From Piscicola geometra (taxonomy: Eukaryota > Annelida > Clitellata > Hirudinida > Piscicolidae): a stretch of 64,000 nt of DNA. The position numbers and the translations under genes were made by a program. Of this stretch, positions 1-11,520 are shown piece after piece (the stretch's first letter is position 1; each line of letters starts with the position of its first letter). Below the pieces are notes generated by a model that made no database searches, was not told where the DNA came from, and was given only the letters and a program-made list of their open reading frames with translations. The DNA is taken from positions 7,450,626 to 7,514,625 of the forward strand of contig OX030958.1 of the NCBI GenBank assembly GCA_943735955.1. The letters run 5' to 3'.

Positions 1-77
1 TGAAAGTAAATTTTATAAATAAAAAAATATTTATAAAAAAAATAAAGAAAATAAATCATTGTTTTGCAAAAACTGCA

Positions 78-3000
78 ATGACCGGCCAGAACCACTTGTC
101 TTGCAGCTGTACATACGAAACGATTGCAGACTCCGGAGAAGTCATCAACAAAACTAACGTCAAAAATGCTGACTTGGTGATTGGTCGCAACGATTATGGA
201 GCCTTGGTGTTGTTCGTGAGTAGAGGAAAGACCAAAGAGGTCTTCTTGCTCAACTCATTCACAGTTCACAATAAATTTCTGAACGAAGGCAAAGCAAGTA
301 TAACTTTACCGCTTCAGAAAAGAAGAATAATGATTTTCAATAGTCCATCTGAGAAGTTATTCGACTTTTTAAAACTTCTTTATGTGAAAAATGAAGTGGC
401 AAAAGAAGGACCGAAATCGTGTAAACCTCTGAGACAAAAGGCACTGATGTCTCTGAAAACCTCCTTCAGTGATGTGAGCCCACTAACCGCCAAAGACCTA
501 AACATTTTGAATAGAAGCCAAAATAGTGGGGCACAAGTCAAGCGTAAAGCCGAAATTACTCCACAGGGTAAAGAAAACACACCTATGAAGGTTCAAAATT
601 TTTTGTTTAAAATTTAATAATTTATTTAAAAATTTGGAATATTCAAAAAGATTCTTTCAAATCTTTCTCAAACAGGGAAAAACAAGTAATACAAAGAAAG
701 ATTCAATAAAACCAAAAGCTAAACGGCAACTCCAAATGCTTAACCAGAACGTATCCAACAACCATTCTTCCATCACCAACACACTATCTCCTGCTTCTGA
801 CCTCCTCTTGAGTTGCGAGCAGACGAGGATTCTCGAGGCAGTCAAGGCAGGCAACAACGTCTTCATCACGGGCAGTGCTGGCACTGGCAAGTCCTTCATC
901 CTGAACAAGATCATTAGTGCGCTCTATTGACTCTAAATCAATATATTTTTATTTATTTATTTTAAAAAAATATGTATTAGAAATATCAATATTTTGAATA
1001 ATCATTTTAAAAAAATCAAAATCATTGAACAGAAATACTCTTCTCTTGAATCTCCCATCAAACCTCATCAAACTCTTCCTTCTTCTTCGCTCCAGGATCC
1101 AGTCCTCCAGACAGCACCTTCGTGACAGCGAGCACAGGCCTTGCAGCTTGCCACATCAGAGGCACCACCATCCACTCGTTTGCAGGTTAGAGGGGTGCTC
1201 TGACAGCCCTTGTTCTGCTTGCCTCATGAAGCAACTAATTATAATATACATTTATAAAATACTTTTTTTGGCATGCTGCTGAAAAAGGCTTCTTGACCTT
1301 TCATCTGTGACCGCTCAATGATGATGATGTTAAAGTAGGATTTTCAAGTACAGTCTTGCAAATAATCTTAAATCCAGTTTTAGTTCCTCAAAACCTCCCT
1401 TCATCGCCAGGCATCGGCTCAGGCAAGGGAGGACTGGAGGAGTGTCTGAGACTGGCATCAAAGGCACCAGTGCAAGCGCAGTGGAAGGCCTGCAGACTGC
1501 TGATCGTCGATGAGGTGGGGTGTGCTTGGTCTTGAAGCTCGTCTGGGTTTACGCCACGTTAATAATACTCTTCGTTGTATCGTATTGTATTGTGCTGATG
1601 AATAGGCATGCGGTTGAGGGTGCTGAGAATGTTTTTGGTGTTCAATTAAATTTTGAGTTTTCATTTTCAGATCTCCATGATATCGGGTGATTATTTCGAA
1701 AAGATCGAAATCACTGCAAGGTTTAGGAACGCCTAATTGAAACTCTTATCGTCTCCATAATTATTTCCACCCTCATCCCATTAGCGATGCTGCATTGAAC
1801 TAATCACACACCACCCTCCAACTAACCTTCCATCCAACCAACCAACCTACCAACCAACAGAACGATCAGAAAAAACGCCAAACCCTTCGGCGGCATACAA
1901 CTGGTGCTGTGCGGCGACTTCCTGCAACTGCCACCCATCGTGAGGGCAGGAGAGACGAGGGCGTACGCCTTCCAGTCAAGCGCCTGGCAGCGGTGCAGAC
2001 TGCAGAGCCACCAGCTGCGACAGGTGAGACGCCAAAAAGACCCCGTCTTTGCCGCTCTACTCGATAAGCTGAGGCTTGGAATGTGAGTGTTGTAAGGGCG
2101 GTGTATGCCATGATGTTAATATGGATTACGATAATGATGATGGTGATGATGTTGTTGGTGATTATGAAAATTAATTTTTTTTTGGAAATTGGTCTCATCA
2201 TCAATCCACTCCTCCCAGTTGCACCAGTGAGATGGAAAAGGTTCTGAAGGCGACCAGCAGCCACCACAGCAGCCACAGCCACCTCGGCATTGTCGCCACT
2301 CGACTGTGCACGCACAAGGAAGACGTCGACAACATCAACCACCAACAACTCGCCAAACTAGCCTGTAACTACAACTATTTGTCTTCAATCTAGCTCTATA
2401 TGCAATATTCAATGTGTTCAAGTTGTTATTATTATAAGCAGTCGTAGTGTTCTTTATATTTTGAATGAACACAGTCACTATAAACCTTGAAGCTTCTATA
2501 AAATAATTTCTTTGATGAAATCGTAAAACTTTGCATGTTCAATTTTTCGTATTTTAATTCCATTTCTAAATGATCGCTCCTCTTATAGCATCTTAGCATA
2601 CTTCATCTTTCCATGCAACCTTCTTCAGCCGTTTCCAAGACCTTTTCTTCACACGACCATCCCTCCACCGCCACCACCCTCCTCGACAACCTCTTCCCAA
2701 CACCCTCCTCTCTTGTCCTCAAAGTTGGCGCTCAGGTATTCATTGAATTGGCCTTGATGTAGCCATTTTTAATGTTTTGTTCAAATCTGTTTATTAATAT
2801 TTTTATCAATATATATTAAGTATCTTTTTTGATCCACGGATCTTTGTCTTTATAAAAAACAATTTGTTATAATAAAAAAAACGCATTAATATCACGGTCA
2901 TTTTTCTGCATTAATAATCACTTAGTGATTTAATCATGAAGGTGATGATAACGAAGAATGTGAATGTGGCAGGGGGTCTGGTGAATGGTGCCAGGGGGGT

Positions 3001-3788
3001 GGTGGTCGCTCTTCAAAGCAAGGACAACGGTGTGGTTTGGTGGCAGGGAGATAGTGCCATTTTTATTCCTTTTAAATCATATTCTATTTTTTTGACATCA
3101 TTAGCATCATCATTACTATCATCATTCATTTAAAATCGTCATCATCATCATTACCATAACTCGCAGGTGGTCCAATAGTTCGACTATTATCAGGGGTGGA
3201 GCACGTGATGCCGATGGAGAAGTGGGTGCTTGGGGGGGTAGGGGGAGTGCAGATGGTGCGGAGGCAGTTCCCGTTGAGACTGGCATGGGCCATCTCCATC
3301 CACAAGAGCCAGGTTCCTGCAATCGAATTTTGGCGCCATTATTTTTAGTGTTGCATCCATTACGACGGGTGTTTTTGTTGGTTTATAAATATATATATAA
3401 AAAAACCTTTCTAATGCTGTTTTAATACGATCGTTTCACTACAAATTTCAAACAAAGCGATCTATCCACTATGCATTTTCCAATGTTTTTATTTTTGAAA
3501 TTGTACAATTTTCCACACACTTACAACCACTGCATCTTCTCCTAATGCCTCCACTCCACTGTACTGCAACCATCCATCAACCCACCCACTCAACAACACC
3601 AGGGCATGACACTAGACCATGTGGAGGTGTCCTTATCGAAGGTCTTCGAGGCAGGGCAGGCGTATGTGGCACTGTCGAGGGCGAGCAGTCTGGCCGGCTT
3701 GAAGGTCAGCCACTTCGAAGGGAGGTGTATCAGAGCTGACCAGGAGGTGCTGTCTTTCTATCGGGGCTTGCATGCTGCTGCCAGCTAA
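78..3788 (+). CDS. PIF1: PIF1 5'-to-3' DNA helicase, complete, 11 exons
   Basis: Superfamily 1B helicase that unwinds DNA 5' to 3' in nucleus and mitochondria and acts on telomeres, G-quadruplexes and replication forks. Exons read as 78-590, 676-916, 1096-1185, 1411-1514, 1671-1720, 1861-2082, 2219-2364, 2629-2735, 2942-3029, 3167-3312 and 3603-3788; all have GT/AG borders and matching phase, giving 630 aa, close to the 641 aa of human PIF1. The N-terminal PIF1-specific region is exon 1. Walker A GSAGTGKS lies near residues 237-244, Walker B (LLIVDE then ISM) near 311-319, followed by [49 protein letters not shown] and QAYVALSRA. Introns are mostly 60-350 bp. No frameshift was found. A helitron helicase is unlikely because the PIF1 N-terminal domain is present and no Rep domain is seen. 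Start: first ATG, preceded by AT-rich sequence. Confidence 0.95.
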
Positions 3789-4615
3789 CTAGCTAGCTAG
3801 TCTGTGTGTGGGGGGGGGGGTTGAGAAGGGGTGAATGAGGGTTTAAGATGAATATAATTAGTGTTTTTTTATAAGTTTTTAGGAAATTTGACTTTTGCAA
3901 TCAATTAAATACTTTTAAGGTTTTTTTAAACAATTTTTGAGTATGTTTTATATTGATTCAATTCAATAAAATGAATTTGTACGTTTTTCAACAATTTATT
4001 TTAAAGCACAATTTTTGTCAAACTACGAAAAATATTTTGCTTTTCGTTTTATACGTATTTCGGATGGCAACCTGTTCAAAACTCAGGACCCGCGTGGCCA
4101 GCAACAAATTACTAATGGAGAGTTTTTGGGAAAGTGCTTTTATTTGCGTTTTAAATTTTTTTTTCAAATTCAATACGCCTGTTTAAACAAGATGCACTGT
4201 CGATGCTCAAAAGTATAGATTTCCCCCTAAATATTGTTTTATATATGAAAATTAAAAAAGAAAGAAAAATAAGATTTCTGAAGCTTTAGTGATACGAAGA
4301 AATATTTTGTATTCCAATACTTTCGACCGGCCATCGACCTTTTCCTTAAAACTCATTAATATTCTCGACTATTCTAGGAAAGTTTCATACCTTCGATGCT
4401 GATTTATTACAGTTACATAGTTTCCCTGACTCTCCAAGCATGAAACACGGGAGCAAGTAAAAGCAACATATTAAAATTTAAAATAGTTTAAAAAGACAGT
4501 TAAAATGAAAAATTAAAATAAAAAAGATAACTTTGTTTTTCTAGTAAATATGTACAGCTGAAAAGCTTAATAAAAAATATCTATTTTTTTTGCCAATAAG
4601 TCAAGGAGCAGAAAG
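3789..4615. other. AT-rich intergenic stretch with one weak coding-like patch
   Basis: Lies between the PIF1 stop and the TATA box of the next gene. Mostly AT-rich, with a short poly-G run at 3810-3819. A + strand open stretch at 4015-4218 has a less AT-rich core near 4065-4130, but it has no ATG-led start, no clear splice sites and no family I recognise. It may be an exon remnant or noise. Confidence 0.4.
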
Positions 4616-4616
4616 G

Positions 4617-4627
4617 CTATATATAAG
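4617..4627 (+). promoter_or_regulatory. TATA box of the secreted repeat-peptide gene
   Basis: A TATATATAAGG sequence is followed about 30 bp later by a short untranslated exon that ends in ATAG|gtaagt at 4686/4687. The layout TATA box, 5' UTR exon, intron, signal-peptide exon recurs for other small secreted genes in the window, which supports a real promoter. Confidence 0.65.
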
Positions 4628-4852
4628 GAAGAATACTGTCCCGTTTCCAGCGTTTTCATTTCTCGTTTCAAAAACTCCATCCATAGGTAAGTATCATGGT
4701 GTTCCCTATACGTTTTTGAAATCAGTTTTAGATGCTAAATTATAGAAAATTATTTTTATAGAACTTTATTTAAACATTTCTACTATAATATAAAAATGGT
4801 TTTAAAGGTAATGTTTTTGATTACTCAAGTATCAAACTGTCAAAGAGAATTA

Positions 4853-5487
4853 ATGAAGGTGCTTATTATTAGGAGTATGATACTTCTCTGTCTTTTCCTT
4901 TCATTCATTCAGGCCATGCCGGTTTGTTTTTCACTAAAAAATCACAATATTGTTGAAGAAAAAGTATTAAAAAACTAAAATTTTATATATTTTAAAAAGC
5001 TAACAAAACTAGGTTGATTCTGTTTTGGAAAAAGACAACCACCACCCGCATATCCCCGAGCTTGAATATCCTTCTTGAAACTAATTTAAAAAAGATTATT
5101 AAAAAAAATAATTAGATAATATTTAGAGATAGATATATTTATTATTAAACAATATATTAAAAATACACGTTTAAAACAAATTTAAAAAAACAAGCTCGGG
5201 GATATCCGAAAGGTTAAGAGTGGCCGAGGGAACTTGAAGAAGAAGCAATGTTCATTCTCAACATTCAGGCGGAAGAAGATACTTATTCTCGCAATGGTGG
5301 TCACCAACAGGCTGGTTCGCCGCTTAGAATAGAACTCGGAGATGAAAGGCCCACTTACTATCCTCCGATATGGACACCCAACACCACCAGGAAACCTCAC
5401 CACACCACCACCATAAGGAGGCCTCACCACACCACCACCATAAGGAGGCCTCACCGCACCACAAGAAGATACAATCAAATCGATTGA
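4853..5487 (+). CDS. Small secreted Arg/Pro/His/Thr-rich repeat peptide, about 95 aa
   Basis: Two coding exons, 4853-4921 and 5269-5487, joined in phase 0. Exon 1 encodes a 23-residue signal peptide (MKVLIIRSMILLCLFL and on to FIQAMP). Exon 2 starts with an acidic, propeptide-like stretch (AEEDTYSRNGGHQQ), then a Pro/Tyr/Trp segment (RPTYYPPIW), then tandem 9-residue units RRPHHTTTI (27-bp DNA repeat) and a basic tail. An acidic spacer before a cationic Pro/Arg-rich tail resembles proline-rich antimicrobial peptide precursors, but no family is recognised and function is inference. The start was chosen because it gives the best signal peptide; an upstream in-frame ATG at 4796 would extend it by 19 residues but precedes the likely acceptor. 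The layout parallels the minus-strand 66-aa peptide gene, whose signal exon also ends in phase 0 after an Ala-Met dipeptide. Confidence 0.65.
5050..5205. repeat. Inverted repeat inside the peptide-gene intron
   Basis: ATATCCCCGAGCTTG at 5050-5064 is the exact reverse complement of 5191-5205. The arms are 15 bp and the AT-rich loop about 126 bp. It could be a MITE remnant or an RNA hairpin in the intron. Confidence 0.6.
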
Positions 5488-6183
5488 AAGCGTGAAAGAA
5501 AATTAATTTATTTTATTCAATTTTATGCGAACTTAAAACTTTGAAATATTTTAATCAGCTTACATTAACCATATATTTTATATATATGGAAGCATATATG
5601 ACATTAAACATATAACTTTAGTAATTTACTATGTATATCTTATATTATATATATATATCATTTATATGAGCGCTCTTGAATTTGAAGAAAGAGCGCTATA
5701 GAAATCTATTTGATTGATTGATTATTATATGACATTAATTTATTAAAATAATTTTTATCAAATTGAGAAGTTATAACTTTTGAATCACAATTGTTAAAAT
5801 AATAATTCTCATCCTAGTTTTCAAAACAAAATTGAAGTTTTTATTGATTAATTTTTATAGACACAGTATTATAGAATTCAAAAAGTTGAACACTAAAGAA
5901 TTATTCTCCTTTTAAAAGTTCAAAAGCGCCATGTTCAAAGTCATATCACAGATGTTTGGAGATTTAAATCGAGGACCCGTCAAAATGCTGTTTATATTTT
6001 AATGTATATACAATTTTAGTTATGTACATAAAAACTTTCACTCTCAATGTTTCGGTTTCTTTGGTTTTTTCTAGCAAAAGGTTATAAACACCTATTTCAT
6101 GACATTTATTAAATTTTATATTTTTCAATCAACATGATTGCTTTCTAAATACATCATAACTTATTTGTTGTACTCATCATCAG
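5488..6183. other. Intergenic or intronic AT-rich stretch with SINE-tail-like motif
   Basis: No gene seen. At 5668-5725 there is a short inverted repeat (GAGCGCTCTT / AAAGAGCGCTATA) followed by TTTGATTGATTGATT, similar to 13,541-13,572 near hemerythrin; this looks like the 3' tail of a dispersed short element. N-terminal treslin exons would be expected here if the gene were contiguous, but none was found. Confidence 0.45.
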
Positions 6184-7311
6184 CCTGAAAGCGAAGCATG
6201 ATGGCAGTGAAAGAGTTTCAATGCGAATCCACAGTGAGCTCTTCAACTGCCACATCAAACGTTGCAAATTCTCCAAACAAGTTCAAGGCTCTCTTTCAAA
6301 AATACTCTATGACTCCAAAGACAACGTTGAAGAACCTAGCCACGATATACTCCATAATTTTAATTTTAAAGTGTTGGCAACAGTTTCCAGGGACACTATA
6401 CCCCTCTCTTGGAAACAAGCACTCGTTTTTATGCTCACTGCACACCCAGACGTCTCTATAAATTGTAAAGCTAGTGATGTATCAGCAGCAGTTAAGGAGA
6501 ACTCTGTGATGTTCTCACAGCTGTTAAGTTTTCTTGTTGAGATTGATAAGAATTTGGTGGGTTTTGTTTCTATAATATTTCATTAATTCTTTATTATTAA
6601 TCAAATTAATATTTGATTAAAATATTTTGTTAATACTATCACTACCACGACATTTGATGAAGTTAATCGACTACAAAGACAACATCTGCCTCTTGCAACC
6701 ACTCACGCACAACCTCGCCACACTCACATCCCTTAAAATGGTTTTCCACGCTCCAATACGCCACTCCCTCACCACCTGCACACACCTGCCCAAGAGGTCC
6801 TTATCTGACATCTACTACACCGTCACTAACTCAAAAAGCAAGAGATCCAATGGTAATAGCTTTGTTATCAAAGTTTTGTAATATTATTTTTATGTTTAAT
6901 TAATGGTTATTTTATCATTTAAGATGCTTATTAATTATTACACTTTTTTTCAATCTATTTTTAAAAAAATATTATTTCTAGAGGCGAATGATTCTTTAGA
7001 AAAGGATGGGATCACTGCAGCACAAGACACCACCATTCCACACAAAGAGCCTCTGACAGCCATCTCCCAACAAGCAACACAGCCAGGCAAAAGAAAAAGA
7101 AAGCACAACTGTGACGAGACCACCAATGACAATCACAACAACAACAATCACAACAACAACAACAACAATCACAACAACAACAACAACAATACGATTCCTG
7201 GTACAGCTTTAACCACGACAGCAGTCACTCAGTTCCCGCCATTCCCCCCTTCTGCATCCACTCCCAACACAAGATCGGCAAAGAAGAAAAATGCAGGTAG
7301 AGACATAGAGT

Positions 7312-7404
<93 letters not shown>

Positions 7405-7505
7405 ACACATATACACATAAACACACACATACACACACATACACACACACACACATACACATACACACACACATACACACACATACACATAAACACACAC
7501 ACACA

Positions 7506-7544
<39 letters not shown>

Positions 7545-9639
7545 ACACACACATATACACACACATACACATAAACACACACATACACATAAACACACAC
7601 ATACACACACACATACACACACACACACACACACACAACAAAGAGGACAAAGAGCCTGAGATGGTGCAGAAACTGAGGTTGATGGTGGAGAGGAGGAGGA
7701 GCTCTTCGAGGATACTGTTGGTTCTTCTTCATACTCATTTAGAGTTTTTATTTATTTATATTAAATATTAATTATATTATTATTAATTATTTAATTATAA
7801 TTTAAGCTTTTAATAATTTATTCATCGCCATTGTTTTGGGTATGCCTGCTATGACGAAGATGATAATGATAATGATGACAATGACGATGATGATGATGAT
7901 GATCACCTTTATCTGCTTATAAAATTACAACACAGTCTGAATAGGAGCGCCTCTATAACTAACTACAACAACAACACTAGCACGCAAGTCTGGTCTAATC
8001 CAGGTAAACCTTAATTACTTTTTAATTAAGTAATTATAATGGGATAATTAATAAAATACAAAAAATTAGCATAAAATAATCTTTCAATCCAGGTGTCATG
8101 GACAATTCATCATCCTTCTGCTTTCCATCACATGCCTTTGCTAATGATGAGAGTACCCAACAGCTGTTTTCACAAGCAGCAAACACGCACGCACACCCAC
8201 AAACACAAGCACCACCACCACCATCATCATCACAACCACCTTTTAAAAAGGGTGATGATGGTGATGATGATGAAGCTTTTTCAATCGGTTTGTCTGATTT
8301 TGAAGGCTAAAAGACTTTAATGAAAATAATTCTCCGTAAAACTAAAATACTTCAAATTACACTTATTATTTTTATTATAGTTCTTAATTTATTTAATAAT
8401 ATTATTATTATATTTTCATCTTTCATCTTCCCAAGCATTCACCAACGACGACGACTTAGCGAAGTTTTGCGAGGGCATGGAGGAGGGGGTGGTGGTGCAT
8501 GGCCACGTGGGGGGGCACACGGGCGCTCGGAGGGTGATCAGAGCGGTGTTGCTGCACCATTGTGGTGGCTGTGCGGCGGCGGCTTCTGCAGGAGGGGGCT
8601 GTGATGCTGAAATGTTGAAAAAGTCGGCCGCTGATGATGCAAAAGGCGATAATTTAAATGACGATGATGATGATGAAAAGAAGAATATAAATAATAATAA
8701 TAATAATAAAAATAATATTTATAGTAATAATAACGACTCAACTACGACGGACCTCAACGCCAGTAGTGAAGGTGGCGTTGGTGCTTGCCCCCAGGAAGTC
8801 TTCGAAAAGGTGGAATACGCAGTCGTTTGATATCTATTTGAACAATTAGAAAGTATGAATTCATTCATCTAAATGCATTCTTCATGCATTAATGCATTAC
8901 TCAATTCACTGATTCAATTCTTGCTTCGCCACTTATGCATACACAGAGAACATCGCCATCATCATCAACACCACCACCAACAGTCTCCCGCCTACACCTT
9001 CCTGAGACGACATGTCTTCCACAGCGGCAAGCACATGCGTACCAGACTGTCTCACCTGCGTGATGATGATGATGTCATTATAAGGAGGTTTGTTGTTTGT
9101 TTGTTTGTATATTTGTGTATTTGTTTGTTTGTCGTCATCATTGTTGCCATTTTCCTCGTCGTCGTCGTCATCGTCAGCTTATGATGATGATGATGATAAG
9201 GATGACGATGATGATGATGATGATTACCACCCACCCACTCACCAACACCCACTTGCACCACCCACCCACCAGTTACGAATACCAGGTGTACTTGCACTGT
9301 GAACTGCACCACAACCACTCACGCCACCTCGCCAACCACCACTCCCTCATCTCCACCCATGCCAAAGAGGTTCCTTTGTGATTGCTTGCCATTAATTGAT
9401 TTATCTTGATCATTGAATAATTGAGGAATTAGTCTTAATTAATATATCATTTTTATCATTAAATTAATTAATTATAAAAAGTTTATTTATATTTATTAAA
9501 CTCAATTAAAACACCACCCCCACCACCACCACCATCAAAGGCGTGCAGCCACCTGCGCAGCATCTCCTTCCTCAAGGACATCAGTCACGTGTCCTCCCTC
9601 CTCGACGTCACCCTCTTCGAACTGTACGTCATCATCTCC

Positions 9640-9689
<50 letters not shown>

Positions 9690-11488
9690 TATCATCATCA
9701 TCTTCTTCTTCTTCATTATCGTCATCATCATCATTTCCATCGTCATTATCTTCTTCATCATCATCATCATCCTTACCAGCATCACCATCATCAGCATATT
9801 AATAATAATAATAATAATAAGAACTATCATTATCATCATCATCCAGTTACAACCAAAGCTGTCCACGTCTGATGTACCGCATATACGAACAGCTGATTCT
9901 GCCCGTGCCACCTCCCCTCCACCACCTCCTTTCTCCCGACAAGTTCGATGGCGGTGATGATGATGATGCTGATGGCGGTGATGATGATGATGTCTTTTCC
10001 ACCTCCGCATCTTCTTCTAAAAAAGAGGGAGTTGCTGAAACGAATATTAATGATAAGAAATGTAATAATAGCGCTAATATTAATAATAATAAAAACAACA
10101 ATAACAACGATAGCGTTAATAATAGAGGTGATGATGATGATACTGCAACGAGGAGTTCGAAAATAGCGGGAAAAGGTGAAAAGAACAACAACAACAACAA
10201 CAAAAATGAAGTCGATGACGTAAGCGGAAGTAGGTTGTCGCGTCAGAAGGCGTTGTATTCGTTGTTCAACTTCAAGACAAACAAACAACAACAAGAAGAA
10301 CAACAAACGGGTTGGTGTTTGCCTTGTTGTTGTTGTGGTTGCCACTTCTTTGTTCCCAATTGAGCTTTTCACAACAACAAAAAAGTCCAAGCAACATTTT
10401 ATGATAATAATAATAATAATAAGGATAATAATAATAATAATAATAAAAATAATGATAATAATGATCATCATCATCATCATCATCAAGAGAAGGTGCTCTC
10501 ACCCATCTCAGCTGCAGCAGGCAAACGCTCGAAGGCACTCGACAGCAGGAGTCTCTCGTTCAGGCAGAAGGCCGTCAAGGTGGCGTCTGCTTTGCTATTT
10601 AGATTCTAGAATATTTCACCTATTTTGATTTTAATTTTCTTTATTTATGCGTTATTCAAGTATTTTTGAGTATCAGAAAAATTCGATTTAAATACTTTTT
10701 TCAATTGACTAGTTCTCCTCACCATCCAACTCGCCATCACCCCATCCAGGTCGGCATGACTCAATCCCGTTTGATCTCCTTCAATCAATCCTTCAGCACA
10801 GCATCATCATCATCAGCACTCCATCCATCATCATCATCGTCATCAGCACTCCATCCATCATCATCATCGTCATCATCATCATTACGCGTCAATAGACACC
10901 ATCAGGGCAAGTCTAAGGGCCCCCATAAGACCCCAACCAGAGGTGGGTTTGTGAGGGGGGCAATGTTGAAGGAGGGGAGGGGGTAAAGAGCGGCTTAGGG
11001 GCAAAGTGCTTGGAATCGTGCTTTGAAAGGAATCTCTTGAGTGAATTGATGGATTATGGAATGATGATGGTTAGATGATGGGTGGGTGGGTTATTTAAAT
11101 CTCTTCTATGCATCCATCCATCCATGCATTCATCCATGCATGCAACCATCCATCCATGCATTCATCCATCCATCAGGTCGCAAGGCACATCACGTGTTGA
11201 AGACGAGGAGAGCTCGTGAAACTCCTGAGTGCAAGCAGGGAATCGATCGGTTCGTGTTGTTGTTGTTGTTGTTTGTGATTTTGTTTATTTTTTTGGTGCT
11301 GTTCTTGGTGTTGTAGAGGTTATTGTTATTTTTGTTGTTGTCGTTGATGATGATTTGCTGTGTTAGTTAGTTGTGTCATATTTTTGAAATATTTTGTTCC
11401 CGACATTTGTTTCACAATTTTCATCACATAAATCATGACTAGAATCATTATCATCATAATCATCATCATCACCATAACCATCATCACT

Positions 11489-11520
<32 letters not shown>

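Noticed and set aside
78..3788. Helitron RepHel gene
   Set aside because: The helicase has the PIF1-specific N-terminal region, many introns and no Rep domain or helitron end signals nearby.
7209..7738. Long Cys/Val open frames (VCVCVC) on the minus strand
   Set aside because: They are the translation of a (CA)n microsatellite and carry no coding signal.
9543..10538. Several overlapping poly-His, poly-Ile, poly-Met and poly-Asp open frames
   Set aside because: They are shadows of CAT/ATC and GAT repeats in treslin introns and exons; only the frame that joins the treslin exons in phase was kept.
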